A program made the translations under genes and the position numbers. From DATATB01 sp036268995 (lineage in GTDB: Bacteria > Planctomycetota > Planctomycetia > Pirellulales > PNKZ01): 25,487 nt of DNA. The stretch spans positions 1 to 25,487 of the forward strand of contig DATATB010000157.1 of the NCBI GenBank assembly GCA_036268995.1. Reading direction: 5' to 3'. Shown here piece by piece: positions 1 to 8,109 of this stretch (positions within the stretch are counted from its first letter, which is position 1; the number at the start of each line of letters is the position of its first letter). Under the pieces are notes generated by a model. That model saw nothing but the letters and a program-made list of their open reading frames with translations, made no database searches and was not told the origin of the DNA.

Positions 1-86
1 GTCGGGGCGCGGGCAGCAGCGCGGCGGGTATTGTATCATTGCCGCAGACTTGTCCAGCCGGTCTTTCCTCGCCGCCGTCCAGCGCA

Positions 87-905
87 ATGACCACGCAACC
101 CACCTCCAGCGATCCGGCCCCCAGTGGCATCATCACCCTGACGACCGATTTCGGCGTCGGCAGCCACTATGTGGCGATCATGAAGGGCGTCATTTTGTCG
201 CTCAATCGCCAAGCCGAGATCGTGGATTTGACGCACGCGGTTGCTGCGCAGGACATTCGCCAAGGGGCGTGGATCCTGGCCGAAGTCGCCGAACGGTTTC
301 CGGCCGGCACGATCCACGTGGCGGTCGTCGATCCGGGCGTCGGCACTGGGCGGCGCATCGTGTACGCGGCGCTGGCCGGGCAGTATTTCGTGGCCCCGGA
401 CAACGGGCTGCTCAGCCGCTTGGCCTTACGCCGCCGACCCTCTAAGATAATCTCGATTGAAGATCCCCGATTTTGGCTCCCCAGCGTATCTTCTACGTTC
501 CACGGCCGCGACATCATGGCCCCGGTCGCGGCGCACTTGAGTTTGGGGCTCGATCCCGACGAGCTAGGGCGGCCGTTGGGCGAATTAGTCATGCTCGACT
601 GGGCGGAGGTGCATGTTTTGCCTGGCAAGATTCAAGGTAGGGTTAGCTCGATCGATTCGTTCGGCAATCTGATTACTGACATTACGTCCGAAATGCTCCG
701 CGACGCGCCGACGGGCGAAGACACGCGCGTCGCCTGCGACGAGCACGAGACGTTGGGCATTTTTCGCACCTACGCCGACCAGCCCCCCATGACCCTCGTG
801 GCCTTGATCGGCTCCAGCGGCAACCTGGAACTGGCCATTGTCGGCGATAGTGCCGCCGCCATGCTCGGCATCAGCAGCGGCACGCCCGTGACGGTGAGCT
901 GGTAG
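87..905 (+). CDS. SAM hydroxide adenosyltransferase (SAM hydrolase, DUF62 family)
   Basis: The protein (272 aa) should hydrolyse S-adenosylmethionine to adenosine and methionine in the cytoplasm, as characterised members of this family do. Visible family blocks are TLTTDFG near residues 18-23, VVDPGVGTGRR, APDNGLLS, TFHGRDIMAPVAAHL and DSFGNLITDIT, in the expected order over the full length. I chose the ATG at 87. A TTG at 39 is in frame, but it would add 16 residues with no family similarity before the conserved ITLTTDFG strand. The next gene downstream is bioA, whose product uses SAM as amino donor. Both enzymes consume SAM, but a palindromic repeat separates them and nothing here proves co-regulation. 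The family assignment is firm. The physiological role of such enzymes is poorly known. Confidence 0.9.
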   Translation: MTTQPTSSDPAPSGIITLTTDFGVGSHYVAIMKGVILSLNRQAEIVDLTHAVAAQDIRQGAWILAEVAERFPAGTIHVAVVDPGVGTGRRIVYAALAGQYFVAPDNGLLSRLALRRRPSKIISIEDPRFWLPSVSSTFHGRDIMAPVAAHLSLGLDPDELGRPLGELVMLDWAEVHVLPGKIQGRVSSIDSFGNLITDITSEMLRDAPTGEDTRVACDEHETLGIFRTYADQPPMTLVALIGSSGNLELAIVGDSAAAMLGISSGTPVTVSW

Positions 906-917
906 CAGCCCGTGCCC

Positions 918-1016
918 GGATCGACCGAAAAATAACTTCGGTTTTTTCCGGCCCCTCACCCTGCCCTCTCCCGCAAGGGGCGAGGGGGCTGCGGAAAGTT
1001 ATTTTTCGATCGATCC
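918..1016. repeat. 99-bp palindromic element, copy A
   Basis: Outer arms 918-938 and 996-1016 are inverted repeats matching at 20 of 21 positions, ending AAATAACTT / AAGTTATTT on the inside. They enclose a 57-nt core with the C-rich CCCCTCACCCTGCCCTCTCCC motif region and an inner CCCTCTCCCGCAAGGGGCGAGGG hairpin. The same element recurs at 8110-8208 (opposite orientation, same 99-nt length and 57-nt core) and more divergently at 7742-7834. It fills the gap between the SAM hydrolase and bioA. Confidence 0.85.
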
Positions 1017-1037
1017 CGATCTGGACGCGACGATCCC

Positions 1038-2399
1038 ATGCAGCAACCGAGCCGCGAAGATCTCGAGCGCTGGGACCGGCAGCATGTCTGGCACGCGTTC
1101 ACGCAAATGTCCGAGTACGAGCCGCTGCTGCTGGAGCGCGGGCAAGGCTCGAAGCTGCTGGACATCGACGGCCGCGAGCTGATCGACGGCGTCAGCAGCC
1201 TGTGGTGCAATGTCCACGGCCATCGCCATCCGCGCATCGATGCCGCCATCCGCGCCCAGCTCGACCGCGTGGCGCACACCACACTGCTGGGCGCTTCGAA
1301 CTCCAGCACGATTCGGCTGGCGCGGCGGCTGGTGGAGTTGAGCCCTGCGGGGTTGGAGCATGTCTTTTTTTCCAGCGACGGGGCCTCGGCCGTCGAGGTG
1401 GCCATCAAACTGTCGCTGCAATATTGGCGGCAATGCCCGCGGCCGCAGCCGGCCAAGACCTGCTACATAGCGCTGGCCGACGCCTATCACGGCGACACGA
1501 TCGGCGGCGTGAGCGTGGGGGGTGTCGAGCGGTTCCACGCCATGTTCGAGCCGCTACTGTTCGAGGTGCTGCGCCTGCCCTGCCCCGGAATGTACCGCTT
1601 GCCGCCATCGGTCACGGCCGCGACTGCGTGCGAGCATTATCTGGCCCAAGCCGAGGCGCTGCTGGCCGAGCATCATGCCCGAATTGCGGCCTTCGTGCTC
1701 GAGCCACTGGTGCAGGCGGCGGCCGGCATCATCACGCATCCGCCCGGCTACTTACGCGGCATTCGCGAGCTGACCCGGCGCTACGGCGTACTGTTGATAG
1801 CCGATGAAGTGGCCGTAGGCTTTGGCCGCACTGGCAGCCTGTTCGCTTGCCAACAGGAAGACGTCTCGCCCGACTTGCTGTGTTTGGGCAAAGGGCTGAC
1901 CGGCGGCTACCTGCCGATGGCCGCGACCCTGGCCAGCGACGAGATCTATCGGGCGTTTCTCGCACCGTATGCACAGTCGCGGCAGTTCTTTCACGGGCAC
2001 ACCTACAGCGGCAATCCGCTGGGTGCCGCCGCGGCGCTGGCTTCGCTGGAAGTGTTCGAGGAAGAGAAAGTGCTCGAACAACTGCCGGCAAAGATTGCCT
2101 GTCTTGCCCAGCATCTAGGTCGCATCGCCCAGCATCCGCACGTCGGCGATGTGCGCCAGCGCGGCTTAATGGCGGGGATCGAGTTGGTGCGCGACCGAGA
2201 GACGCACGAACCATATCCTTGGGCCGAACAACGCGGATTGCGCGCGTGCCGCGTGGCGCTCGAGCATGGCGTGCTGTTGCGGCCGCTGGGCAATGTGCTG
2301 GTGGTCATGCCGCCGCTGGCGGTCTCGCTCGATGAGCTGGATCAGATCATGCTGGCACTCGAGCGCGGCATCGAAGCTGTCACGGGCGCGCGCACTTGA
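1038..2399 (+). CDS. bioA: Adenosylmethionine-8-amino-7-oxononanoate aminotransferase
   Basis: PLP-dependent class III aminotransferase (453 aa) of biotin synthesis. It converts KAPA to DAPA with SAM as amino donor. Evidence: the BioA-type N-terminus HVWHAFTQMSEY (residues 17-28), SSLWCNVHGHRHP with W56, SSDGASAVEVAIK for phosphate binding, the Asp of IADEV (D256) that contacts the PLP pyridine nitrogen, and the Schiff-base lysine in LCLGKGLTGGYLPMAATL (K285). The Trp and the FTQM motif separate BioA from general class III enzymes. Full length for the family. The ATG at 1038 sits just before the conserved N-terminus, and no clear Shine-Dalgarno is visible. No other biotin genes are in the window. 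Confidence 0.93.
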   Translation: MQQPSREDLERWDRQHVWHAFTQMSEYEPLLLERGQGSKLLDIDGRELIDGVSSLWCNVHGHRHPRIDAAIRAQLDRVAHTTLLGASNSSTIRLARRLVELSPAGLEHVFFSSDGASAVEVAIKLSLQYWRQCPRPQPAKTCYIALADAYHGDTIGGVSVGGVERFHAMFEPLLFEVLRLPCPGMYRLPPSVTAATACEHYLAQAEALLAEHHARIAAFVLEPLVQAAAGIITHPPGYLRGIRELTRRYGVLLIADEVAVGFGRTGSLFACQQEDVSPDLLCLGKGLTGGYLPMAATLASDEIYRAFLAPYAQSRQFFHGHTYSGNPLGAAAALASLEVFEEEKVLEQLPAKIACLAQHLGRIAQHPHVGDVRQRGLMAGIELVRDRETHEPYPWAEQRGLRACRVALEHGVLLRPLGNVLVVMPPLAVSLDELDQIMLALERGIEAVTGART

Positions 2400-2419
2400 A
2401 CTTCCTGTTGGCAACGCGC

Positions 2420-2448
2420 GTGACAAGCCTGTCGGGCGCCGATAGAAT
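2420..2448 (+). promoter_or_regulatory. Putative sigma-70 type promoter for the SGNH hydrolase gene
   Basis: GTGACA at 2420-2425 and TAGAAT at 2443-2448 are separated by exactly 17 nt, close to the TTGACA/TATAAT consensus. Transcription would start near 2455, about 60 nt before the chosen start codon. Predicted from sequence only. Confidence 0.5.
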
Positions 2449-2517
2449 GCGTGGGCCGACCAATTTTTATCTATCGCGCGATTGCGAATTTTCTTGGCCA
2501 GGCATCGGAGGCTTGGT

Positions 2518-3183
2518 GTGCAGCAGAGGATGCGAATCGTATTTCTGGGCGATTCGGTAACGGCTGGCTTCGGCCTGGATGAAGGCCAGCCCAGCTATGT
2601 GCAAATGCTCGACGCGCATTGCCGCCAGTCGGCATTGCCGGCCGAGTGTTTCGCCAGCGCGCTGGACGGCATCGACACGGCCTATGCGCTCAAGCGGTTT
2701 GGACGCATGGTCACGGCGCTCGATCCAGACTGGGTCGTGATGATGCTGGGGCTCAATGATGCCCTGCCTGCGGGCCAGCGCTCGCGCACGTCCCCCGCCG
2801 AGTTCCAGAACAACCTGTTGGGGCTGGTCGATCGCATTCTCGCTCTTGGCGCTCGACCCGTGCTGATCGCGCCCAATCCGCGCATGGAATATCAGGCTGG
2901 AGATACACCGCAACGGGTCGACGTGATCCCGCCCTACCTGGCGGCGGTGCGCGAGGCGGCCGAACAGGTCGACTTGCCTTGGATCGATCTGCACAGCCGT
3001 TTTTGCTCGGGCGACCTGCAAGATCTGCTGCCCGATGGCGTTCACCCCAGCGCGGCCGGCCATCGGTTGATTGCCGAGACCTTGGCCGGCGAGCTACCCT
3101 GCCTCTGGCCGGGCGAGCGCATCGAGCAACCGAGCGGCCGCCGCGAAGTAGGTGCCGCCAGCCGAGCGGCACTGGAGCACTAA
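2518..3183 (+). CDS. SGNH/GDSL-family hydrolase
   Basis: Probable esterase or lipase-like hydrolase of about 221 aa. Block I is RIVFLGDSVTAGFG with the nucleophile Ser in GDS. Block III is MMLGLNDA with the oxyanion Asn. Block V is DGVHPSAAGHRLIAE, giving the catalytic Asp and His. No signal peptide is visible, so it is probably cytoplasmic. Start choice: GGAGG at 2507-2511 lies 6 nt before an in-frame GTG at 2518. The alternatives are ATG at 2530, poorly spaced but right at the conserved strand, and TTG at 2482. The last dozen or so codons (from about 3146) are read from a GTAGGT-hairpin repeat, so this tail is probably not part of the ancestral fold. The substrate cannot be told from sequence. 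Confidence 0.85.
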   Translation: MQQRMRIVFLGDSVTAGFGLDEGQPSYVQMLDAHCRQSALPAECFASALDGIDTAYALKRFGRMVTALDPDWVVMMLGLNDALPAGQRSRTSPAEFQNNLLGLVDRILALGARPVLIAPNPRMEYQAGDTPQRVDVIPPYLAAVREAAEQVDLPWIDLHSRFCSGDLQDLLPDGVHPSAAGHRLIAETLAGELPCLWPGERIEQPSGRREVGAASRAALEH

Positions 3184-3260
3184 TCGCCTCGCGAATACGT
3201 CCGGCTCGGCTCGCCGGACCTACGTTACGCAAAAGTCCGGCTCGGCTCGCCGGACCTACG
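3146..3260. repeat. Three GTAGGT-hairpin (REP-like) elements, one inside a coding end
   Basis: Copy 1 (about 3148-3172, + orientation) is GTAGGT followed by stem GTGCCGC, loop CAGCCGA, stem GCGGCAC. Copies 2 (3199-3224) and 3 (3235-3260) are in reverse orientation, identical to each other and spaced 36 nt apart. In reverse complement they read GTAGGT, stem GTCCGGC, loop GAGCCGA, stem GCCGGAC. Stems change in both arms together while the loop and GTAGGT stay. Copies 2 and 3 lie between the convergent SGNH and ExbD-like genes and may act as a bidirectional transcription stop. Confidence 0.8.
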
Positions 3261-3266
3261 GGCGGT

Positions 3267-4262
3267 TTACTCGGCTGACGATTTCGAACCGTTGGGCGAG
3301 GCGCCGATCGCCTGGTTGTCGGGCATGGGACGGCCGGCCACGGCAAATCCCAGCAGGTACAGCTCCTTCTTGAGCGCGCGATAGGCGGCAAAACTGTCGG
3401 GGTAGGTCCAGAGCGTGACCGTCGTGCCCGACGCGGGAACCTGCGCGAGCGTCGCGCGGCATTGCGATCCCGACCGCAGCGCGTCTTCCCAGGCTTCGCC
3501 CAGTTCGGGTCCGGTCGGAAAGAGCTTGAAGCCGTAAGCCAGCCGCGAAGCAGTAGCGCCGCCGGGCATCTGCATGTCGACGCGCTCCAGCGTGTAGCGC
3601 AGCCAGAAGCCGTCGAGCGGTCCGATGGTTTCGACAATCGCGGGCTGCTGCCGCAAGCGTTCGATTTTTTCCTGGGCGTCGGCCTGGAACAGTTTGACGA
3701 GCTCGTCCATCGGCACCAGCGTGACCCGGCCGCCTTTGAGCTGGAAGTGAATCTCGCGGCCCAGCACCGTGCGGCTGATCGGCGTGGGGTACGTCTCGAT
3801 CTTGGTCACAGCCACGGTCACGACATTCAGGGATCGAGCCAGCTCGGTCGTGGCGACTTCGAGCGTTTCCTCGGCCGACGCCAGCGCGCGGTTCAAGTCG
3901 TATTGCTCGCGAGCGTGTACGTCGAGGGTTTTGCGGCGATCATCCAGTTCGTGCTGGCACGCGGCCACGCCAAAAGCCAGCGTGTCGCGCTCCAGATGGC
4001 GCAGCGCATCGGTTTCGTCAGTGGCTTCGATCTCGTGGGAGAGGCTGAGCACTTCGCCTTCGAGATTCCGCGTTTCGGTGGCCAGCGACTCGACCTCGGC
4101 GGCGACGGCTGCCGTGTCGACGGCGGCGCCGCCATCGGCTTGCCGGGCACGCAGGCCGGCGACGAGCACCAGGATGATCAGAATGCCGACCATGTTGGCC
4201 ACGATGTCGAGGAACGAATCGCTGCCGAACGCTTCGCCCTCCTCGCGCTTTTTGCGTGGCAT
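3267..4262 (-). CDS. ExbD/TolR-like membrane protein with coiled coil (small B subunit)
   Basis: Putative B subunit (331 aa) of an ExbB/MotA-type ion-driven motor. The single N-terminal membrane helix spans about residues 17-37 (SFLDIVANMVGILIILVLV). D19 aligns with the proton-carrying Asp of ExbD (PFIDVMLVLLIIF). A long coiled coil follows (about 45-145), then an extracytoplasmic domain with GREIHFQLKGGRVTLVP (168-184) and TYPDSFAAYRALKKELYLLGF (286-306 region). I place the start at ATG 4262 because the longer reading frame upstream runs into the preceding gene and lacks ExbD-like sequence. The gene follows the large B-subunit gene by 34 nt on the same strand, so they are likely one operon. 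Seen: helix, Asp, coiled coil. Inferred: motor role. No peptidoglycan-binding OmpA domain is present, unlike MotB. Confidence 0.7.
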   Translation of the reverse strand: MPRKKREEGEAFGSDSFLDIVANMVGILIILVLVAGLRARQADGGAAVDTAAVAAEVESLATETRNLEGEVLSLSHEIEATDETDALRHLERDTLAFGVAACQHELDDRRKTLDVHAREQYDLNRALASAEETLEVATTELARSLNVVTVAVTKIETYPTPISRTVLGREIHFQLKGGRVTLVPMDELVKLFQADAQEKIERLRQQPAIVETIGPLDGFWLRYTLERVDMQMPGGATASRLAYGFKLFPTGPELGEAWEDALRSGSQCRATLAQVPASGTTVTLWTYPDSFAAYRALKKELYLLGFAVAGRPMPDNQAIGASPNGSKSSAE

Positions 4263-4296
4263 GTTTCCACTTTCCCCTTGGATGACGCCGGCTCGA

Positions 4297-6132
4297 TCAA
4301 TATCGAGGCGAAGCGCCGGCCGGCGCTGCCGCCAGATTTTTTTCACGCACTTCCAGGCCGCTGTCGGTGAGCAACTCGCGGAGATCGGCCGCGCGCGCTT
4401 TTCCATCGGGCGCGATTTCGAAAACCAGCGTCGGCCGCCAGTACATGCCGCGGCCGGCAATGCCCCAAGAGTCAATGCGCGTGTGAATCGCCGCTACCAG
4501 CGGATCGACCGCATCTTGCGTACGGTAGTCCAGCCCGACGATCTGGCTGAGCAAGCGCTCGCCGGGCTCTTGCATCACGACCAGGTGGTCGCCGTAGCAG
4601 CGCACGCGGATCGGCCGGGTAACCGCCACGGCCGCGTAATGGTCGCCTGGCAGGCTCCAATCCTTGCCGCGCGACATCGCCAGGCTGCGTTTGGGCGTGC
4701 GGACCTCTTCGGCCGTCGGCGGCGACATGCTGCCGTCGGGGTCCCCTGCCCCGTTCGTGCTGCTGCGCGAGGCGGAGGCGAACGTTTTGCCCGGAGTTTC
4801 CAAGCCTTTGAGCGCGGGACCCTCGCTGGCGGCGCTGCCCTGGCCGCCTACGGAGTTGCCGCCGGCTGGCTGCCGGCCCTGGTCAACGTCCACTTTGAGC
4901 AGCGCGGATGCCGGTGCCTTGCTGGGCGGCACACTGCCGGCCGACGGCGCACCGGCTGATTGACTATTTTCGGCAGCGGCTGAGCCCGGTGCTGGGCCGG
5001 TGGCCGAGCCGCTGCCGGCGGACGTTTGCTTCTTAACGCCGGCTTCGGGACCGTAGAGACCTACGACGTCTTCTGGCGTGAGATTCCCGCCTACCCCGCT
5101 GCCGACGTTTGTTCCCACGCTGCCGCTCTCTGCGCCGCGCGAGCCTGGGACATTTCCGGCGGCAGCATTGCCGGCGCGGCCCGCACGATATGCCTGACGC
5201 TGACGGGAAGTGAGCAGCCGCGGTGCGGCCAAGGCCAGCGCCTGCTGGCGATGGCGGGCATCGTCGACGGCCCGGCTGATGGCCACGGCCAATCCCGCCT
5301 CGGGCGGCTTGAACTTGATCTCCCAGTTCTGATCGATGAACTCATAGCCGAAATCCGATCCCCACGAGCTCATGGCTTCGCGAGCCGTGTAATAGGCCAG
5401 GATGCCATCGGGGCGCACCAACAACAGCGGATACGGCTCACCGCTGCCGGCTGGATCGTTGCCGCCGTATTTGACCAGATACTCGCGGGCCGCGCGCAGA
5501 CCGGCCGCCAGCGGATTGCCCGGGCCCGGCGGCCCGATAAAGTCCGTATCGGCCAGCTCAATGCCTTCCGGCTGCAGGACAATGGCGTTTTCACGGCATT
5601 CGATATAGATCGGGCGGCGATGCGTCTGATGCGGCCCATCGTAGGGAATGATCGCATAGGACTGGCTCTTGGGCCGCGATCGGCGGTTCTTGTCGATTTC
5701 TTCCTGTGCCTCGCGAGTTTGCTGACGCAGATCTTCGAGCCGCGCGCGCAGCTTGGCCGTGTCCTGCTGTTTGGCCGCCGCATCGTGTTCGAACTCGGAG
5801 GTGGCCCGCTCGAGCTGGCTGATTTGATCGCGCAGGCGCCGGATATGATCTTCCAGATGACTGATGACCTTGCGCCGGTCGGCGAGGTCTTCGGCCGTCT
5901 TGTCGCGCGCGGCGCGCAGGTGGTCCCGGCGCCATTGGAGATTCGAACGGCGCACTTCGAGATCGTCGCGCGCGGTGATCGTGGACTGGCTGTCGACCGC
6001 GGCCTGTTGCTTGGCGTGGCGGGCAATGACGACCAGCAGAATGATGAGGCCGCCCATGGTACACAGCAGCACCGCCAGGAACGGAAACAAGGCGATGCTG
6101 GCTGCCGCCTTGGGCGGTGACTGCCGTTTCAT
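4297..6132 (-). CDS. ExbD/TolR-like membrane protein, large B subunit with duplicated outer domain
   Basis: 611 aa. A single N-terminal membrane helix (about residues 14-37, IALFPFLAVLLCTMGGLIILLVV) aligns with that of the downstream small subunit, but the Asp position is Ala (A20). A long coiled coil covers about 50-150. An extracytoplasmic domain spans roughly 160-300. A Gly/Ser/Ala-rich linker covers about 310-475, and a second domain about 495-600. Two copies of an R-P-I-x-[IV]-x-C pattern (RPIYIECRENAIVLQPEG at 173-190 and RPIRVRCYGDHLVVMQEPG at 506-524) suggest an internal duplication. The ATG overlaps the stop of the channel gene upstream (ATGA at 6129-6132), so translation is probably coupled. 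A probable partner of the channel; without the Asp it may not carry protons itself. I know of no characterised homologue. Confidence 0.7.
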   Translation of the reverse strand: MKRQSPPKAAASIALFPFLAVLLCTMGGLIILLVVIARHAKQQAAVDSQSTITARDDLEVRRSNLQWRRDHLRAARDKTAEDLADRRKVISHLEDHIRRLRDQISQLERATSEFEHDAAAKQQDTAKLRARLEDLRQQTREAQEEIDKNRRSRPKSQSYAIIPYDGPHQTHRRPIYIECRENAIVLQPEGIELADTDFIGPPGPGNPLAAGLRAAREYLVKYGGNDPAGSGEPYPLLLVRPDGILAYYTAREAMSSWGSDFGYEFIDQNWEIKFKPPEAGLAVAISRAVDDARHRQQALALAAPRLLTSRQRQAYRAGRAGNAAAGNVPGSRGAESGSVGTNVGSGVGGNLTPEDVVGLYGPEAGVKKQTSAGSGSATGPAPGSAAAENSQSAGAPSAGSVPPSKAPASALLKVDVDQGRQPAGGNSVGGQGSAASEGPALKGLETPGKTFASASRSSTNGAGDPDGSMSPPTAEEVRTPKRSLAMSRGKDWSLPGDHYAAVAVTRPIRVRCYGDHLVVMQEPGERLLSQIVGLDYRTQDAVDPLVAAIHTRIDSWGIAGRGMYWRPTLVFEIAPDGKARAADLRELLTDSGLEVREKNLAAAPAGASPRY

Positions 6133-7436
6133 GCCGCCCGGCCCGTAGTGTGATCTTTCAGTTCGACGTGCTGCGACAGCGGAGTGAGCTGGGCCAGCCG
6201 GGCATTGAGCAACTGGATCGAGGCGCTTAGATTCATGAGCGTCTCTTGCAGATGTTTCGAACCGGCCAGCGAGGAGAGGTTGCGGTTGAGCGCCTCTTCG
6301 AGCTTAGCCACCTGGCCGGTGGCTTCGACCACTTGCAGCAGCACTTCGCCTTGCCGCACCAGCTCCACGTGTTGGGCCTGCGCCGTCTCAGTGCTCTCGG
6401 ACAGCGACTTGCGCAGCCGATTCCAGTGCCGGCGATTGCGTTCGGCGGATTGTGCTTCGGCCAGGGCCAGGTGCTCGGCATGCGACTGCACGGTACGGCC
6501 CAGCGACTTGACCAGTGCCGCTTCCATCTGCTGCTGGCCGGCCGACGTCAGCTCGCTCCAGCGGCGATGGGCCGCGTCGATCGTCTTTTGCCATAGTTCC
6601 GCCTGTTTTTGCACCAGCGTTTCGGTGGCCGCCAGCACCGTCTCGCTCATCCGCGTCACGGCCATGACCTGCGGATCGCGGCTGGTGCCCACGCGCTGGA
6701 AACGGCCGGCCAGCTCGAGCGTGGCCCGCGAGTCGACCTGCTCCAACAAGGCCGATTCCAGACGATCGACGAGAAACTGGCCAAACATGAGCGCCATCGA
6801 AAGCACCAAGGCCAAGGCCGTCGTGTCGAAGGCGACGCCCAATCCGAAAGTGACTTCGTCCAACGAGGCTTCCAGATTCTTGGGGTTCAAGCTGCCGATG
6901 GCCATGGTGATGCCGATGACCGTGCCCAAAAAGCCAAGAATGGGGATGGCCCAAATGATGATCCGCATCAGCGCGTAGCCGCTATGGGCCCGGGCCGAAT
7001 CGACTTCCGACAGGTACTTGAGCTCTTCGTCCAGGGCTTCGGCCGATCCCTTGCGATAAATCGACTCGAGCGCCTCGCGCAGGCGGCGCGCGAGATAGCC
7101 GTGCTGCAACTTCGCCGGCAGCGCCGACAACTGGTCGATCAGCGGGCGCGCCTCGTCGGCCGGCAACGGGCTTTCACCGGCCGGCGCCAATAGCGACAAG
7201 CGCAGCCGCGCGCTCTGCTCGGCCGTGTCGAAGGCTTTGAGCAGCAGCTCGGCGACGCCAACGAAGAACAGAGTCGTCTCCATGTAGAGGGTCCAATGCG
7301 CCGTGAAGTAGCGCTTCAAGAACTCTCCGTGGAGCGTGCCACTGTGCACCAGCGTGTAAAAGCCGATCGCCGCCAGCGATCCCCACAGGATCGAAGAGCT
7401 GCTCAGCAGGCTGATGCTGCGAACGATTTTTCTCAC
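6129..7436 (-). CDS. MotA/TolQ/ExbB-type proton channel with long helical tail
   Basis: Inner-membrane channel subunit, about 435 aa. Membrane helices lie at about residues 10-30, 47-68, 158-180 and 197-219. The last two form the MotA/ExbB core: IPILGFLGTVIGITMAI with T172, and GLGVAFDTTALALVLSMALMF with T205/T206. A roughly 200-residue, mostly alpha-helical cytoplasmic tail follows (about 235-420), longer than in ExbB or TolQ. I chose GTG at 7436 (MRKIVRSIS) because a G-rich AAGGGGGAAAG stretch sits about 9 nt upstream and the first helix follows directly. An upstream ATG at 7664 would add low-quality sequence. Its stop overlaps the start of the large B-subunit gene. The long tail recalls ZorA of Zorya defence systems, but no Zorya nuclease or helicase genes are nearby. 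Confidence 0.78.
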   Translation of the reverse strand: MRKIVRSISLLSSSSILWGSLAAIGFYTLVHSGTLHGEFLKRYFTAHWTLYMETTLFFVGVAELLLKAFDTAEQSARLRLSLLAPAGESPLPADEARPLIDQLSALPAKLQHGYLARRLREALESIYRKGSAEALDEELKYLSEVDSARAHSGYALMRIIIWAIPILGFLGTVIGITMAIGSLNPKNLEASLDEVTFGLGVAFDTTALALVLSMALMFGQFLVDRLESALLEQVDSRATLELAGRFQRVGTSRDPQVMAVTRMSETVLAATETLVQKQAELWQKTIDAAHRRWSELTSAGQQQMEAALVKSLGRTVQSHAEHLALAEAQSAERNRRHWNRLRKSLSESTETAQAQHVELVRQGEVLLQVVEATGQVAKLEEALNRNLSSLAGSKHLQETLMNLSASIQLLNARLAQLTPLSQHVELKDHTTGRAA

Positions 7437-7741
7437 GGCCGCTTTCCCCCTTCTTCGATAACCGGCCGCGCCGTCGAGCTTGGCGGCGCCGGCAGCATTG
7501 CGCGCATGGCTTGCAGCGCAAACCAGTGCGATGCGTCCCTTAAAATCGGCGCAACCGGAAAAGATGATGACCCAAATGCGCAAAAAGTGCGCGATGCTCG
7601 CGATAGCATGCCGCTGAATGCGAACTCGCCGGGGGGACTGCTCGCGCGCCGGCGCAACCGGCACATCGAGACAAAGCGGTGCAAAGTCGCCGACTTGCCC
7701 TGCCGATAAAGTGCATGGGCCGGACAGCGTACCGCCCGCAC

Positions 7742-7834
7742 GGTTCGACCGAAGTAATGCCTGCTCAAGCTCCTCTCCCGCTGGGAGAGGTCAGGGTGAG
7801 GGCGGGAACATCACGGTTATTCTTCGGTCGAACC
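7742..7834. repeat. Palindromic element, copy B (divergent)
   Basis: Arms GGTTCGACCGAAG (7742-7754) and CTTCGGTCGAACC (7822-7834) are perfect 13-bp inverted repeats. They flank a core with CTCTCCCGCTGGGAGAG and TCAGGGTGAGGG, related in reverse complement to the core of copies A (918-1016) and C (8110-8208). Arm sequence differs from both other copies. It lies in the 772-nt gap between two minus-strand genes. Confidence 0.75.
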
Positions 7835-8051
7835 CGCGGCGTCTTGGGCAAAGGGGGGCTCCTTTCCCACCAATGTCCGGCAAGTCCCGAACGGCTCGCT
7901 ACGCGCGAGTGCCGCAACGCGCTGCCTTTTGGCCGCGGCTGCGGAAGCACCAGCCGGGAGACCGCGCCCTTACAACGACGCCGGCAAGATGGGCGTCATC
8001 CATTTTCAATTACGACTCGGGGGCATGTCACCGGCGAATCCCCAGGAGGGG

Positions 8052-8098
8052 ACAGTCCGGCGTGGCGGAATCGACCGCCAGCCGGACTGTTTTGTTTT
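8052..8098 (+). terminator. Terminator-like hairpin on + strand with no + strand gene
   Basis: ACAGTCCGGC (8052-8061) pairs with GCCGGACTGT (8081-8090). The inner stem TGGCGG (8063-8068) pairs with CCGCCA (8075-8080) around loop AATCGA. The + strand continues with TTTGTTTT (8091-8098). The shape fits an intrinsic terminator on the + strand, yet both flanking genes are on the - strand. It may end an unseen small transcript, or be another dispersed palindrome. Confidence 0.45.
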
Positions 8099-8109
8099 CC
8101 GCGGGCTCA

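Noticed and set aside
3462..4370. 302-aa + strand frame
   Set aside because: Antisense to the small ExbD-like gene, with His/Gln/Arg-rich shadow composition.
5026..6120. 364-aa + strand frame
   Set aside because: Antisense to the large ExbD-like gene, which has start overlap, membrane helix and coiled coil; the + frame shows none.
3267..7436. Zorya defence system
   Set aside because: The channel tail and B subunits recall ZorA/ZorB, but the B subunits lack an OmpA-like domain and no ZorC, ZorD or ZorE-type gene is near.
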